Source: Enoplolaimus lenunculus (lineage: Eukaryota; Nematoda; Enoplea; Enoplida; Thoracostomopsidae). From it: a stretch of DNA of 64,000 nucleotides. The position numbers and the translations under genes are program-made. Below, in pieces: positions 45,060 to 58,700 of the stretch. Location: the NCBI GenBank assembly GCA_030248215.1, contig JASANG010000838.1:28264-92263 (forward strand). Direction: 5' to 3'. Position 1 is the first letter of the stretch; every line of letters begins with the position of its first letter. Under the pieces are notes generated by a model. The model ran no database searches, was not told the DNA's origin, and saw nothing but the letters and a program-made list of their open reading frames with translations.

Positions 45060-48000
45060 ATGAGATTTAGGCAACGTTTTTTCGTTGTGATATTGAAACT
45101 TGGAATATTTTTTATCAGCGGATTTCTTTGCGGCCAACTGATTTATTCTCAACTGCCTCAACTGCCACCAAAACATGAAATTGTAATCAATGATGCAGAA
45201 CGAAAAGGTAAAAATCCAAATCAATGGCCAGATGTCAGGGTATAACCGGATATCCGTTTCCGTTTCCGTTATTTTTACTATCTGTTTACACCCTGCCAGA
45301 TGTAGGTTGATTTTCCTATTTGTCCGGTTTGAATGACAATTTGTGGCTGATGCACACTTTCACCACAGGTTTAGGTATCCAGGAGTCGATGTTAGGCTTA
45401 ACTTTCCGAAAACACTTACCAGAGCGGAAACCTATGCAAAGGCAAATAAAAGCTTAGACCTAAGCTATAACCTTAACCCTTTCTCACATGAATATTTTCA
45501 ATTTCAAGTGAGACGTAATTTCAAGGTAAGATTCGAACCCCAGTCTCACGGGTGGGAGGCGTTTACGATGACCACTGAGCTATAGGAGCTTGCCCTCGAG
45601 CCGGAGGGGGCTTTCACGTCTTGTGGAGATCTTGCTTGCTCACAGTGTCTCTCTTGCTCGTATATTATTGTATTTAGTTGCTCATAATATACTCTATGAG
45701 TGAGAGGGTTAAATGTGAGGGCAGAGTGTTGTATAATAGGCAATTGGTTTAAAAGCTAAAAGTAAAAATACAAAAATGAAGCTTAAAAATTTAAACGCTT
45801 AATGTTTTGCATTTTAGTACTTGAATTGTACAAATGTACTGTAGTGACCCGAATCAGAGGGGGACTGATAATTATTTGGCCTCTCCAGAGGGTACCCCCC
45901 TTGTTATTTGGTTACGGACTGTTATTTATTTTTAACCCGCCCTCCGCCGTCGTTCGTTAATGATATATATTCGGTACTGCACCTGTCCGTTGAATTAAAC
46001 GTTTAGGGCGATAATGCAATGCTATACTTAGGAATGTACTTTCAAAATTTAAATATATACGCTTTAAAGTTTCGAACTCAACTTATTTGGGCCTGGAATA
46101 TTTTATGCGCTACAGTTAGGGATAATTGACATTTATGGACTCTAATTAGGGATTAGGGACTCTATCCGCTTACGAACTCTTATTAGCGATACGGACTCTT
46201 ATTGATTGGCACTCCAAATGGGGACCCCCTTTTATTACCCCCCTCTTTTTCGGGTCATATATATATCCCAACTGTCCCAACTGTCCCATCTGTCCCAAGT
46301 GTCCCATCTGTCCCAAGTTTCCCAACTGTCCCATCTGTCCCAAGTGTCCCATCTGTCCCAAGTGTCCCAACTGTTCCATCTGTCCCAACTGTCCCAACTG
46401 TCCCATCTGTCCCAAGTGTTCCATCTGTCCCAAGTGTCCCAACTGTCCCATCTGTCCCATCTGTCCCAAGTGTCCCATCTGTCCCAACGGTCCGATCTGT
46501 CCCGTCTGTTCCAAGTGTCCCAAGTGTCCCATCCGACCCATCTGTCCCAACTGTGCCATATGTCCCAGCTGTCGCAACTGTCCCTTCTGTCCCCTGTCTC
46601 ATCTGTCCCGCTGTCCCAATTATATTTTTTGAATGTACTCCTTTGTACATTGCTGTCCCTGGAAAATGGGACGGGTACTCCTGGTACATTTCTGTCCCGG
46701 GAAAATAAGACGGCCTTTAAAGTAACATTGGTCAGGGACTCTATCTGCTTACGGACTCTTATTAGGGATACGGACTCCTTATAATTCGGACCAAAAATCG
46801 AGACCCCCTCTTATTTCCCCTCTTATTCGGGTCACTACAGTATTTACGTTGACATTTGAAAAATCTAATTTCAATTAACAGTCACTTCTCTGCCACCCAG
46901 TCAATGCGTATGTTGCATATAAAATTCTGGAACATCGACAGATGTTTAAATTTTCAAAATTTAGATTCATCATCGTATCAAAGTCGGTTGGAAAATGCTG
47001 ATCATACAGACAAACCCGAGCCGTCCCAATGCTCAACGATCCACACAGAGCTGTTAGCAGCAGTTAGAGAGCTTTCCAACGCCCACCGTCTGGCACAAAG
47101 TAGTCCGTCACGATTCATGATTGGCCGCGTATGGAACAGATTACGCCGCCTTTATCATTCTCAAGTCCCGAAAAATTTTAAAAATTCACTTTTCCCAACT
47201 GAAAAAATGAAACTATCAACACAATTTAATAGCGACGGAGACCAAAAGTTAAACAGCTTTGACCATCATGAAGCATCTGTGGACACAGAGCAACCGAAGC
47301 CTACACGTCAGAGGCTCGTATGCCCAGAGCGTTACGAACGATTTCAAAGTGTGCCGCAGTACGGAGGCAGATACGTCACATCACAGTGCAACGCCCGTCC
47401 AATTTCACAAGTTGTCAACATAGCAATTTTGCAGTCAACAACAGCGCAGGTCGATGTTTCGTTGACAGATGAGTTGGTTCGCCAAGTTGCCCGAGCTCAT
47501 CCTGAAATTCAAATTACGGTTGGAATATTACCCTCGCATCCTCTCTGGATCAACTCCACCCGGCTAAATTCGTCTACGGACGGATCTGATAATCCTGCCG
47601 CTTATCGATTGAAAATATGGCTGTATTTTGATATTCAAGACGCGAACTTGCCTGGGGACTCTGAAAACAGGCTTTATGTGCTATCACTTGATCCGGGTAA
47701 TTCTGCAGCTGAATCGTGGCTTCGAATCGTAAAAGCGGCAACAGAAACAGAGTCTCAAGTATCAGATGGCGCGAACATCGACTTGAATGAATCGGATCGT
47801 GGAAAAAGTGATTTAAATGTAGCATATCGTGGGAACATCGATGTAAACAAGCTGAATGGTGGAAAAATTAATACGAGCGATTCGGATCGTGAGAAAAGTT
47901 ATTCGAGCGTGACAGATCGTGGGAAAATTAACACCAAGGAACTCCCGTATGTGTTTCTACTCCGCGGCGTAACTCAGTATTCGCCGAGCGATAGTGATTT

Positions 48001-51000
48001 ATACCGGATGTTACGGATTGCAGATGAACTTGGAGCCGATGTCGTGGGTGGAGCGGTACGGGAGCAAAGGAGCCGGCACTGGAACCGGAATTGTTACAAG
48101 TTATCAGAATTGAACTTTACTTTAACACTCGTTGATGGCTATGATTTATCCTACAGATCATGCTTATATTGTGATTATCTCGAAGGTCCTATACTTGTGC
48201 GACCTCAAATTATCAACAATTATCTGAAACCTGTTGCAAACTTTGAAATCAGTCCTAAATTAACAAGAACACCGCAGCAGACGGAAGTATTGGAATTTTT
48301 ACAATTTTATTTAACACTTAAAAATGTAACAAAATATGAGTTTAACGCCGCGATGGGAAACGAAAAGTCGACGGAAACGAGTTGGAATCGGTCGTTGGAT
48401 GAATCGAACCAAATTGACTTCAACGACGAGTTGAATCTCGATTTACATCAATTCGTAGTTGTCAACTGCCCTGATGTTATGTTTCACATATTTCAGTTTG
48501 AATCTGACTCGCTCAACGCCGACGGAACTTTTCAACTGTCATCAATTCCGAGTAGTGTCTGGATTCAATTTGGAGTTCCCAGGTGGTTAAATGAAATTCA
48601 CCTGCCCACTGGGAAAATTACAATCCCATGTTCAGCGTTTCCGCAGCATATGTGTAACCAGTGGATACGAAACGGGGCCGGAACTGTGAATCCAATTTGC
48701 TGTACGCAGTATTTGACAGAAGGCCTGATTTCAATGCTGAGTCTGTTTCATTCAGCTGGTGTTCGGTATGAAATCACTTATGGCACAGTGATCGGAGCCA
48801 TTAAAGTAAGCGAGAGTCATGGATGCTGTGAAGGAAGCACTTATAAAGAGTCTGAGGGAAGCAAAATAATTGTTTAGGCCAAACTCGGAATATGTTAGCT
48901 GACCAAGTGCGATTAGCTATAAGTTTTAGTACAACATAGAGAACAAATTGTGGTGGTTTAAAAAATAAACATAAACCAAAAAAATTTAACAGCGCTTAAT
49001 AAATGTATATTTGCTAAAATTATCAAATTAAACTTTGTTTAGATTAATAGACTGGCTAAGCTCGCATCACCTCCAGATTCGGCGCTGGTAACTTTTGTTG
49101 ACCGCCAGGTTCTGTTCCGGCATCGGTATTTTTCAGCTCAGGTTGCACCTTGATACAGCTTATTAATATCGAAACCGTACGTTTAATTGCGTTTTTGCGC
49201 TATAAATGTTACAACGTCGGGCCAATGTTACTTTTAGGACCGTAACAACAGTAGATGAAGCGTAATCCTAAGCCTAAGAGTAAGCCTAATCCCAAGTCTA
49301 AGCAAAAATACAGAAGCCTACTCTTTTACAGACCCTCCAGAAACCGGAACGGCCCTAAAAGTAAAATATTTGTTATGAAGCAGTCTTGAAAAACTCGAAA
49401 ATTTTAATTCCGGAGCAGTAGCCAGAACCAGAGGTTGATAGCGCGTACCGCAAGTGAGTTTACACAAACATCCTTCCGGAGTTTGAAAAACTGTCAAAAT
49501 TGTTTTGTGCTCTATAAATGTGTTTTAAGTATTTCCAGGTTGACGGAGTTTTGCCATGGGAACGTGACGCAGACGTGTTCTTTGATGCGCATGACTTCGA
49601 TGCATTAAAAGCGCTTGCTCCAAGGTTTCCACCGTATTGCACTTTGGACATTATTTCTCAGCCGCCAGAACAGTTTTGCACAAACGTCACATCAATCGAA
49701 TGCAACGCAGAAACTCACTGTGGACAATTTGATTTGTGGATCCATTCCAATTGGCGGATCACTCTGATTGGTCTGTGTGGATTGCCTTCAGACGGATACG
49801 AACAAGTACGTTCATTACACTTTTTATCAACCGAATTTATTCTAAACAGGCGTACGTTTGCCGTTATTTGATTCAAACTTAGAGTTGAACCAATGGATTG
49901 ATTAATTGCTGCGCATCGCAATTCATTGCAATACAACCTTGTCTGGTGGTAGCGGCATTTTTCGTAGTAAAAGTTGTCTTTTTCTGGTGAATTTATATTA
50001 GCAAATTTTGGTTAAAATTTAATCTATTGGCAACGCTCTTATAGCAAAAAATAACTACATTCAACACTTTTTTATTGCCAATGATTTTGCTCCGGATGCG
50101 GTCGCACTTTTGTGCGGTGCATACTATTTGTAGGTGGCTGCGCTACACTTATATATTTCAAACTAAAAACTAAAAGACAACTAAAACCAGATTCTAAACC
50201 ACACCTTTACGGATGCCCTGGCTTCATATAGTCTCACTTTATATTGGAGATTTGTTGGGGAATTTCACAGATAATTTTACAAGTTTTGCGCTGGTTATTG
50301 TGTGAGCTTGTGACTTAGTTGAACCACATCTCAGTTGTAATTGAAGAATTTACGGCATCGTAGTGGAATTATAGTATCGGCAATCTAAGCAATACTTGTT
50401 GGTCGGTGCCATACTCGTGTGTGATACTTGATTTGGGGGAATAAATGGAAAAAAGACTGCGATTCTGAATCACAGCTGTATAGTGTCATTTAAGACACAT
50501 GCATACACGTGCACTTATTACACTACAAAAATTATGATATTGTACTTCGTGATGTAGCGGGTTTGACTGGCGAGCGAGAGGTCCGAGGTTGGATTCACGG
50601 CGTCGCCATAGGCTTCAGAGAAATTAAGCGGAAATCCATGTATATTCGCAGTACTTTGGAGAAAGGAGTCGTCTCGACTGTGCAGTTTTGGCAGACTGCA
50701 TTTCGATTAATAAAGATGAATAAAAGTAGTGTAAAAAGGCCGGTTTTGCGCCCTTCTCCTCCGTAAAGCGAAGGAGGGTGGAGGAGAAGGAGGAGGACGG
50801 GGGGGATTTGAGCAGACCTCCTCCTCCTCAGAAGAGGAGCAGGAGGGGGGGAAGGGGTTCAAAAAGAAGGTGGTTGCAATGGTCAACGGGGATAATCCCC
50901 AGCCCAGCATTAAAATGCCAGGCTACCCCATCGCCGAAAACGATGAGATTTTCTTTTGCGTGAGACAATATATTTCATGGCGAAGTGAATTTTAAAAGTA

Positions 51001-52759
51001 AATAACAGTTCGTAATCAAATAACAGGGGGTTCCCTCTGGAGAGGCTAAATAAATATCAGTTCTTCCCCTTCGTTATTCGGGTCACTACAATACACGTTT
51101 TGTACATATTACTGCGTAGTACTGTAATATTCGTTTTATACATTGCTTTTGTGTTTCTTTCTGTGTGTCGTATGACGAGACAGGAGTATTAAACAGTAAA
51201 GTAACAACGTGTAGTTTACGGTGTTGTAGTAGTATTATTGCATTAAAATTATGATTTTGTGGTCGGTGTTAGAAAAACTAGGGAGACGACGGTTGTTAGG
51301 GGAATTTTGTTTCATTTTCGTTAATATATTTTAGTTGTTAACAGACAATTGAGTAGGGTGGTAAGCTGGCATGATGAATTGAGAGCAACAACAAACAGTC
51401 ATTTAATATCAGTGATTGAGAGGGAATGGAATAACCTGTATAGGTAAGAGCAGCTTTAGATCATTGTATAACGCAAGCACCGTCTGGTATTATATCGTGC
51501 CCCAAACAGCTACTTGGCTCAGTTAGCAATTGGGGGCACTCCCAAACGACAACTCCTGTTCAGGGTATCCCAAACAATTTCCCGCTGAACCTGTGAGATG
51601 AACCACTTTCCAACAGAGCAACAGCTTATACTTAAAAAACGGTGGAAAATAAAAAATTACGTATTTGTATTTTTCAGCTTTATACGAGCCGTGCACGCCT
51701 GGTAACTTCGCCACACGCAGGCAGCCCCTGGTGATGTGGGAGATGATCGACATCGTCAGTTACCAGGCGGGGTGCCGGATCCCTTCGCGGTCGGCCGTTT
51801 GCGTTAGGCTCACACACGAGTGTCCCCTCCCTGGGTATTTTGCTTGTTGACCAAACCACTGACATTTTACAGCCTTCCCTGCCGTGTCGTGTTAGGGGCG
51901 ATACGTTCGATCCACCTAACCCACGGTAAAGATGCTTGGGGTCAGTGGCACCCAAACAAGCAACCGTAGGAATTGCTAAATTTTCAAAACAAAGTTTAAC
52001 CAATGTTTGGTTTAGGTAAGCTAAAATCTTTTTACAACCATTTGATTAGTTTTTAGATGTGTTTACATACTTTCATACTTAGATACATTACATATTGTGT
52101 CCCTTAAACTACGTAGGGCATGTCTCGAATAAAAAGACCCATTCCCAGAAAACTAAACCTAAGCAAATGCTAATGTATTAATGTAAAGTTTATAAGTTAG
52201 GCTTTCGTTATTATAAGGCATACGTACACACATTTTTGATTTGGCTTACATATAATTTAAATATGCATCCAACCTGAGTAAAATATGTATCTGTTATTTG
52301 TCATTTTTGTTGATTAACTCAAATCACTAATTTCATTTTTAAATCATAATAGGTTAAGAGTTCATGGTGCAACAGTTATTAGTTTTATACAGCTTACAAC
52401 TTTCATGTAAAAACTGTAATTGTGACGAAAACCAAGATTCGTTTTGGCAAGTTGGATACACATTTAAATTGTAACTTTAAAGCAATGGTCCACGGGGGAT
52501 AATCCCCAGCCCAGCATCTAGCCAGACTACCCCGTCGCCATAGGGGCCGCGCCTGGTAGCTGTGCAAACAGCCGCAGGCTGTGTAGTAGAAATATACTTT
52601 TGCTGCCTAAGTAGCAAAAGTATACTCCAACTACACAGGTTCGAAAGAACTATCGCCGCTTCTTCGGTGTGAATGGCCGCTGCCGCTCGTTTTTCCTAAC
52701 ATACGGGTCAAAATTTTCTGAACCCGTTGTTGGTTGTTTTTGCTGTTGTTGTGGTTGTG

Positions 52760-52792
<33 letters not shown>

Positions 52793-55700
52793 ACTGCATA
52801 TGTTGTTTTCTCAGCAGCTCCAGCATGGCCACCGCAAACCTGCAAAATATTTTCATTGGTCAGAAAAATTTTCTCAGAAAATAAAACTAAAAAATGATCA
52901 TGATTTGATCGCTTAACAGAACAACATAATACAGTGTATTTATAAGTAGGTATTCATATTAACCTTTAAAATTCCTCGTTGTGCTATGCTAAAGGTTAAC
53001 AAATTAGCTTAATCAGGTTATGACATCACTTAACACAAAATTTAGATTATCTGGCAATAAAAATCATTATTAATTAAATACTATAAATTTCTAGTCCATA
53101 AAAATTCAAGCAGTACACACCTATCTTCCTGCTCGAACTCTTGCCTACGCTTCAACGTAGACCTTTTGCGTTCAGCTATTTGAGCTGGAGTTTCACTCCC
53201 CAGCTTGTGTATATGGGCAAGTTTTCGCTTTAGCCCCCAGCGATTAAAGTTTGTTGGTAGGTTATTCATTTTTATATGAGTCTGACAAATTAACAACGTA
53301 TACAGCTTTTGAAATTACCCAACTAATATCACATAAATGGTACTTATTTTACATTTTCACCAAGTACACACTTCATTAATTGGTAGTAGTCTTAGATCGC
53401 CAACTAGGTTCACTCAAACTTAGTTGATAAAGCAACTTGTAGGTTTTTGGAGTGTGAGCAAGGGCATAACATGTTTACTCAAAGAACACCCTGCTTGAAT
53501 ATAATATGGTATTTGAAATGTTTTTAAGCACAAAAACGTAAATTTTTGGTAAAATAGAGTAGTCTAAAGTATGAAAAAAAGAAAAATAGAACCCCTGTCA
53601 GAAATTCAGCAGTCTATAAAACTTCTGTGCTGCTCAGCTTAAAATTGTAGAAATTAACAACAACAATAATACAAACGTACAAAAATTCGAACTTTTGAAC
53701 TTATTAAAAAATCAAAGCTAAATAATAACGTGCTCTACACGTATATTTTTTTGGTTATTCTGTTAAATACGGTTCGTGTTCTCTTCAATAAAGCTACCTA
53801 CCTAAACCAAAGCCATGAAAAACGCACTCCAATAATTTTTTTGTGGGTTAAGTCAGAAGAAAACGCACTCTGAAGGTGTAAACAAATTCAAAAATGTTCA
53901 AAGTCGCAAAAAGAACAAAACCTAACCTTAGGAGAGCGGTGTTGAATGCCAAAGCGATAAATATTTGATAATTTATACCTAAAAATTAAGTGATAAGTTT
54001 AAAATTTAAAAACACACGCCTGCTGATGCAGAAGCTCTAACACCAAAAAGGTCTAAGCGTAGAAGGCATGTTTTATATTGCAAGCAATTAATAACAAAAC
54101 TTGCTACAAACAGGATCAACTGAATATTGCTGTAAACAGACTAACTATGTAAATACGTATTTGTATTTATTTACACGTTAAGCAAAATAATGATTTACCT
54201 TAAAAGTTTTAGTACCGGTTTGTAAGCGAAAAATCAAACTTTTAGTAAATTTATTAAAACCAATGAAATCTGGTTATTCTAAAGTTTACACAAACCTGTT
54301 TTTCATAGCATTAAGCTTTTGTTAAACATATCTAAATGTTTAATTTCTTTAAGTTTTACTTAATTTTGTCAAGTCTAAAATTTGAATAAAACATTGTCGA
54401 AAACCGTTGTAACCGATCCAAGCTACAAACGTTTGAAGAGTTAATCTAAACATTAAAACTGTACAAGCTAAAAATCTGAATAAAACGTTATTGAAAGGAT
54501 TATTGTAACTAACCCAAGCTACAAAAATTTAAAAACTAATCAGAAACGTTAAAATTATTTAAGCTCAAACTTAATAACAAAACAATGTTTAAAGGCTTGA
54601 TCTACCTAAGCTAAGCTGTAAAAATTGAAATACTAACCTAAATATTAAATTTTAACAGCCTTAAAATTTGAAGGCAGGTGTTCGTTTTTCTGCTTTAGTA
54701 ACAACTAGCTGCAAGCTTAAATGCTAGTTGTGTTCGGGTAGGTAAGTAATAAAAATTTTTTACAAATAGCATCAACTATGTAATTATGTATTTGTATTTA
54801 TTGAGACGTTAAGAAAAAAATGATTTACCTTAAAAGTTTTAGTACCCGTTTGTAAGCGAAAAATCAAACTTTTCGTAAATTTATTAAATCCAATGAAATC
54901 TGCTTATTCTAATGTTTACACAAACCTGTTTTTCATAGCATTAAACTTTTGTTAAACATATCTAAATGTGTTATTTCTTTAAGTTTTACTTAATTTTGTC
55001 AAGTACAAAATTTGAATAAAACATTGTCGAAAACCGTTGTAACCGATTCAAGCTACAAAAGTTTGAAAAGTTAGTCTAAACATTAAAACTGTGCAAGCTA
55101 AAAATCTGAATAAAACATTATTGAAAGGCTTAATGTAACTAACCCAACTACAAAAATTTAGAAACTAATCAGAAACATTAATATTATTTAAGCTCAAACT
55201 TAATAACAAAATAATGTTTAAAGGCTTGATCTACCTAAGCTTAGATGTAAAAATTGAAATACAAACCTAAATATTAAATTTTAACAATCTTAAAATTTGA
55301 AAGCAGGTGTTCGTTTTTCTGCTTTAGTAACAACTAGCTGCAAGCTTAAATGGTTGTTGTGTTCGGGTAGGTAATTAATAAAAATTTTTACAAATAGCAT
55401 CAACTATGTAATTATGTATTTGTATTTATTGAGACGTTAAGAAAAAAAATTATTTACCTTAAAAGTTTTAGTACCCGTTTGTAAAAGCGAAAAATCAAAC
55501 TTTTCGTAAATTTATTAAATCCAATAAAATCTGCTTATTCTAAAGTTTACACAAACCTGTTTTTCATTGCATTAAACTTTTGTTAAACATATCTAAATGT
55601 GTAATTTCTTTAAGTTTTACATAATTTTGTCAAGTCTAAAATTTGAATAAAACATTGTCGAAAACCGTTGTAACCAATCCAAGCTACAAAAGTTGGAAGA

Positions 55701-58700
55701 GTTAATCTAAACATTAAAACTGTGCAAGCTAAAAATCTGAATAAAACATTATTGAAAGGCTTATTGTAACTAGCCCAAGCTACAAAAATTTAAAAACTAA
55801 TCAGAAACGTTAAAATTATTCAAGCTCAAACTTAATAACAAAATAATGTTTAAAGGCTTGATCTACCTAAGCTAAGCTGTAAAAATTGAAATACTAACCT
55901 AAATATTAAATTTTAACAACCTTAAAATTTGAAGGCAGGTGTTCGTTTTTCTGCTTTAGTAACAACTAGCTGCAAGCTTAAATGCTAGTTGTGTTCGGGT
56001 AGGTAATTAATAAAATTTTTTTACAAATAGCATCAACTATGTAATTATGTATTTGTATTTATTGAGACGTTCAGAAAAAAATGATTTACCTTAAAAGTTT
56101 TAGTACCCGTTTGTAAGCGAAAAATCAAACTTTTCGTAAATTTATTAAATCCAATGAAATCTGCTTATTCTAAAGTTTACACAAACCTGTTTTTCATAGC
56201 ATTAAACTTTTGTTAAACATATCTAAATGTGTAATTTCTTTAAGTTTTACTTAATTTTGTCAAGTCTAAAATTTGAATAAAACATTGTCGAAAACCGTTG
56301 TAACCGATCCAAGCTACAAAAGTTTGAAGAGTTAATCTAAACATTAAAACTGTGCAAGCTAAAAATCTGAATAAAACATTATTGAAAGGCTTATTGTAAC
56401 TAACCCAAGCTACAAAAATTTAAAAACTAATCAGAAACGTTAAAATTATTTAAGCTCAAACTTAATAACAAAATAATGTTTAAAGGCTTGATCTACCTAA
56501 GGTAAGCTGTAAAAATTGAAATACTAACCTAAATATTAAATTTTAACAACCTTAAAATTTGAAGGCAGGTGTTCGTTTTTCTGCTTCAGTAACAACTAGT
56601 TGCAAGCTTAAATGCTAGTTGTGTTCGGGTAGGTAATTAATAAAAAATTTTTACAAATAGCATCAACTATGTAATTATGTATTTGTATTTATTGAGACGT
56701 TAAGAAAAAAATGATTTACCTTAAATGTTTTAGTACCCGTTTGTAAGCGAAAAATCAAACTTTTCGTAAATTTATTAAATCCAATGAAATCTGCTTATTC
56801 TAAAGTTTACACAAACCTGTTTTTATAGCATTAAACTTTTGTTAAACATATCTGAATGTGTAATTTCTTTAACTTTTACTTAATTTTGTCAAGTCTAAAA
56901 TTTGAATAAATCATTGTTGAAAACCGTTGTAACCGATCCAAGCTACAAAAGTTTGAAAAGTTAGTCTAAACATTAAAACTGTGCAAGCTAAAAATCTGAA
57001 TAAAACATTATTGAAAGGCTTAATGTAACTAACCCAAGCTACAAAAATTTAAAAACTAATCAGAAACGTTAAAATTATTTAAGCTCAAACTTAATAACAA
57101 AATAATGTTTAAAGGCTTGATCTACCTAAGCTAAGCTGTAAAAATTGAAATACTAACCTAAATATTAAATTTTAACAGCCTTAAAATTTGAAGGCAGGTG
57201 TTCGTTTTTCTGCTTTAGTAACAACTAGCTGCAAGCTTAAATGCTAGTTGTGTTCGGGTAGGTAATTAATAAAAATTTTTACAAATAGCATCAACTATGT
57301 AATTATGTATTTGTATTTATTTACACGTTAAGAAAAGAATGATATACCTTAAAAGTTTTAGTACCCGTTTGTAAGCGAAAAATCAAACTTTTCGTAAATT
57401 TATTAAATCCAATGAAATCTGCTTATTCTAAAGTTTACACAAACCTGTTTTTCATAGCATTAAACTTTTGTTAAACATATCTAAATGTGTAATTTCTTTA
57501 AGTTTTACTTAATTTTGTCAAGTCTAAAATTTGAATAAAACATTGTCGAAAACCGTTGTAACCGATCCAAGCTACAAAAGTTTGAAGAGTTAATCTAAAC
57601 ATTAAAACTGTGCAAGCTAAAAATCTGAATAAAACGTTATTGAAAGGCTTATTGTAACTAACCCAAGCTACAAAAATTTAAAAACTAATCAGAAACGTTA
57701 AAATTATTTAAGCTCAAACTTAATAACAAAATAATGTTTAAAGGCTTGATCTACCTAAGGTAAGCTGTAAAAATTGAAATACTAACCTAAATATTAAATT
57801 TTAACAACCTTAATATTTGAAGGCAGGTGTTCGTTTTTCTGCTTCAGTAACAACTAGTTGCAAGCTTAAATGCTAGTTGTGTTCGGGTAGGTAATTAATA
57901 AAAATTTTTTACAAATAGCATCAACTATGTAATTATGTATTTGTATTTATTGAGACGTTAAGAAAAAAATGATTTACCTTAAAAGTTTTAGTACCCGTTT
58001 GTAAGCGAAAAATCAAACTTTTCGTAAATTTATTAAATCCAATGAAATCTGCTTATTCTAAAGTTTACACAAACCTGTTTTTCATAGCATTAAACTTTTG
58101 TTAAACATATCTAATGTAATTCCTTTAAGTTTTACTTAATTTTGTCAAGTCTAAAATTTTAATAAAACATTGTAGAAAACCGTTGTAACCGATCCAAGCT
58201 ACAAAAGTATGAAACGTTAATCTAGACATTAAAACTGTGTAAGCTAAAAATCTGAATAAAACATTATTGAAAGGCTTAATGTAACTAACCCAAGCTACAC
58301 AAACTTAAAAACTAATCAGAAACGTTAAAATTATTTAAGCTCAAACTTAAAAACAAAATAATGTTTAAAGGCTTGATCTACCTAAGGTAAGCTGTAAAAA
58401 TTGAAATACTAACCTAAATATTAAATTTTAACAACCTTAATATTTGAAGGCAGGTGTTCGTTTTTCTGCTTCAGTAACAACTAGTTGCAAGCTTAAATGC
58501 TAGTTGTGTTCGGGTAGGTAATTAATAAAAATTTTTTACAAATAGCATCAACTATGTAATTATGTATTTGTATTTATTGAGACGTTAAGAAAAAAATGAT
58601 TTACCTTAAAAGTTTTAGTACCCGTTTGTAAGCGAAAAATCAAACTTTTCGTAAATTTATTAAATCCAATGAAATCTGCTTATTCTAAAGTTTACACAAA

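Noticed and set aside
46202-46784. Long open frames with V-P-S or L-S-Q repeats on both strands
   Set aside because: They are the translation of a 9-bp minisatellite inside a transposon, open in several frames because the unit is a multiple of three.
46882-46964. Upstream extension of LicD-like exon 2 from the strong acceptor at 46881
   Set aside because: Out of phase with exon 1; kept only as a possible alternative if another small exon exists in the intron.
50509-50766. Frame starting MHLLHYKNYD, also present at 60892
   Set aside because: It crosses a tRNA-like sequence in a dispersed repeat; the duplication, not selection, explains the second copy.
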